DNA of 64,000 nucleotides from Lachnospiraceae bacterium (GTDB lineage: Bacteria; Bacillota; Clostridia; Lachnospirales; Lachnospiraceae). Where the stretch lies: assembly GCA_910576125.1 (NCBI GenBank), contig CAJTHM010000001.1, positions 310,001 through 374,000 of the forward strand, given 5' to 3'. The translations under genes were made by a program, and so were the position numbers. Shown here in pieces: positions 63,700 through 64,000 of this stretch (position 1 is its first letter; each line of letters begins with the position of its first letter). The notes beneath the pieces are model-generated. The model worked only from the letters and a program-made list of their open reading frames with translations, was not told the DNA's origin and searched no databases.

Positions 63700-64000
63700 T
63701 TATTTTTTCAGTACGACCGCTGCCAATCCGCCTTTTTCAAAGGAAAGCACGATATCGTTTCCCCTGATTTCGCATGCCGCTCCGCTGACCTCCGCAACGG
63801 CTCCCGCATTCACAAGTTCCACCTTGCAGGGCTTGTCTCCGGTCACGTCTATCCTGTAGGCATCCCCCCTGCGCTCCACCTGAATCAGCGTATCCTGCTC
63901 GCATTTCCCATTATAGACTACAGTCCCGGCTTCTTCTCCGTCCCCGGGGGCATATACCCTGAAATTGACGTCTTTGGCGTAGTCATATTCCGGACCGTCA
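63700..64000 (-). CDS. Partial gene: C-terminal beta domain, perhaps of a GH31 glycosidase
   Basis: About 100 codons up to the stop TAA (63700-63702), cut by the window edge. The translation begins DGPEYDYAKDVNFRVYAPGD and continues TVVYNGKCEQDTLIQVERRG, then VELVNAGAVAEVSG, ending GLAAVVLKK. A beta-rich C-terminal sandwich of the kind that ends GH31 alpha-glycosidases (DYxxGVxLRVYxxxDG...VY). It lies 32 nt upstream of the GH3 gene, so both are probably in one glycan-degrading operon. The family call is tentative. Confidence 0.5.
   Translation of the reverse strand, partial: DGPEYDYAKDVNFRVYAPGDGEEAGTVVYNGKCEQDTLIQVERRGDAYRIDVTGDKPCKVELVNAGAVAEVSGAACEIRGNDIVLSFEKGGLAAVVLKK

Overview
The window looks like chromosomal DNA of a Gram-positive anaerobe of the Lachnospiraceae (Clostridia). 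This rests on moderately high GC, strong AGGAGG-type ribosome binding sites with sigma-A promoters, a SleB-type cell wall hydrolase, many small lineage-typical proteins, and a carbohydrate gene content typical of gut Firmicutes. No rRNA, tRNA, CRISPR array, complete insertion sequence or prophage was seen. Most genes lie on the minus strand.

Layout. 1-9.8 kb: a zinc-ribbon/leucine-rich-repeat membrane protein, then a carbohydrate uptake locus (GH78 rhamnosidase, lipoprotein binding protein, two LplB/YtcP-type permeases) facing a divergent AraC regulator whose reading frame is broken at a run of eight C. 9.9-12.7 kb: a CaCA cation exchanger behind a yybP-ykoY (Mn2+) riboswitch, and a GPH sugar transporter. 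12.9-16.5 kb: an M3 oligopeptidase and an ECF sigma/zf-HC2 pair. 16.6-31.6 kb: housekeeping genes (greA, dusB, coaX, birA, argF, SPFH/NfeD pair, SleB hydrolase, rRNA methylase, pfkA, dnaE). 31.6-32.4 kb: a RelE/HigB-type toxin-antitoxin pair with a perfect palindromic operator inside its promoter. 32.5-34.9 kb: a SAM-I riboswitch with its own promoter and terminator, leading into a small HExxH metallopeptidase-like gene and then metK. 34.9-38.9 kb: a compact type IV pilus/type II secretion-like operon (pilT, gspF and small membrane-anchored proteins). 39-47 kb: envelope genes (transglutaminase lipoprotein, murA, LysM/G5/M23 peptidase, O-antigen-ligase-like protein), a flavin reductase, a coiled-coil protein and a small alarmone synthetase. 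47.4-53.1 kb: hemolysin III-like protein, XRE regulator, galE, a UDPGP-family nucleotidyltransferase and small membrane proteins.

53.2-57.6 kb is an eroded region: an internally deleted metallo-beta-lactamase gene, a chimeric ORF joining a VWA-like tail to an ATP-binding regulator that carries an 11-bp tandem repeat, a second ECF sigma/membrane anti-sigma pair, a 106-nt palindrome beside an Rpn-nuclease remnant, a nucleotidyltransferase-fold gene and a DeoR tail. 57.7-64 kb: a HelD-like helicase, xpt, a GH3 glycosidase with reversed domain order, and the 3' end of another gene, probably a glycosidase.

The strongest regulatory observations are the two metal/metabolite riboswitches, the SAM-controlled metallopeptidase-metK unit with an apparent TTG start, and two possible phase-variable tracts (C8 in the AraC gene, 11-bp repeat in the ATP-binding regulator). 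All assignments come from reading the sequence and from family knowledge; no database search was run.
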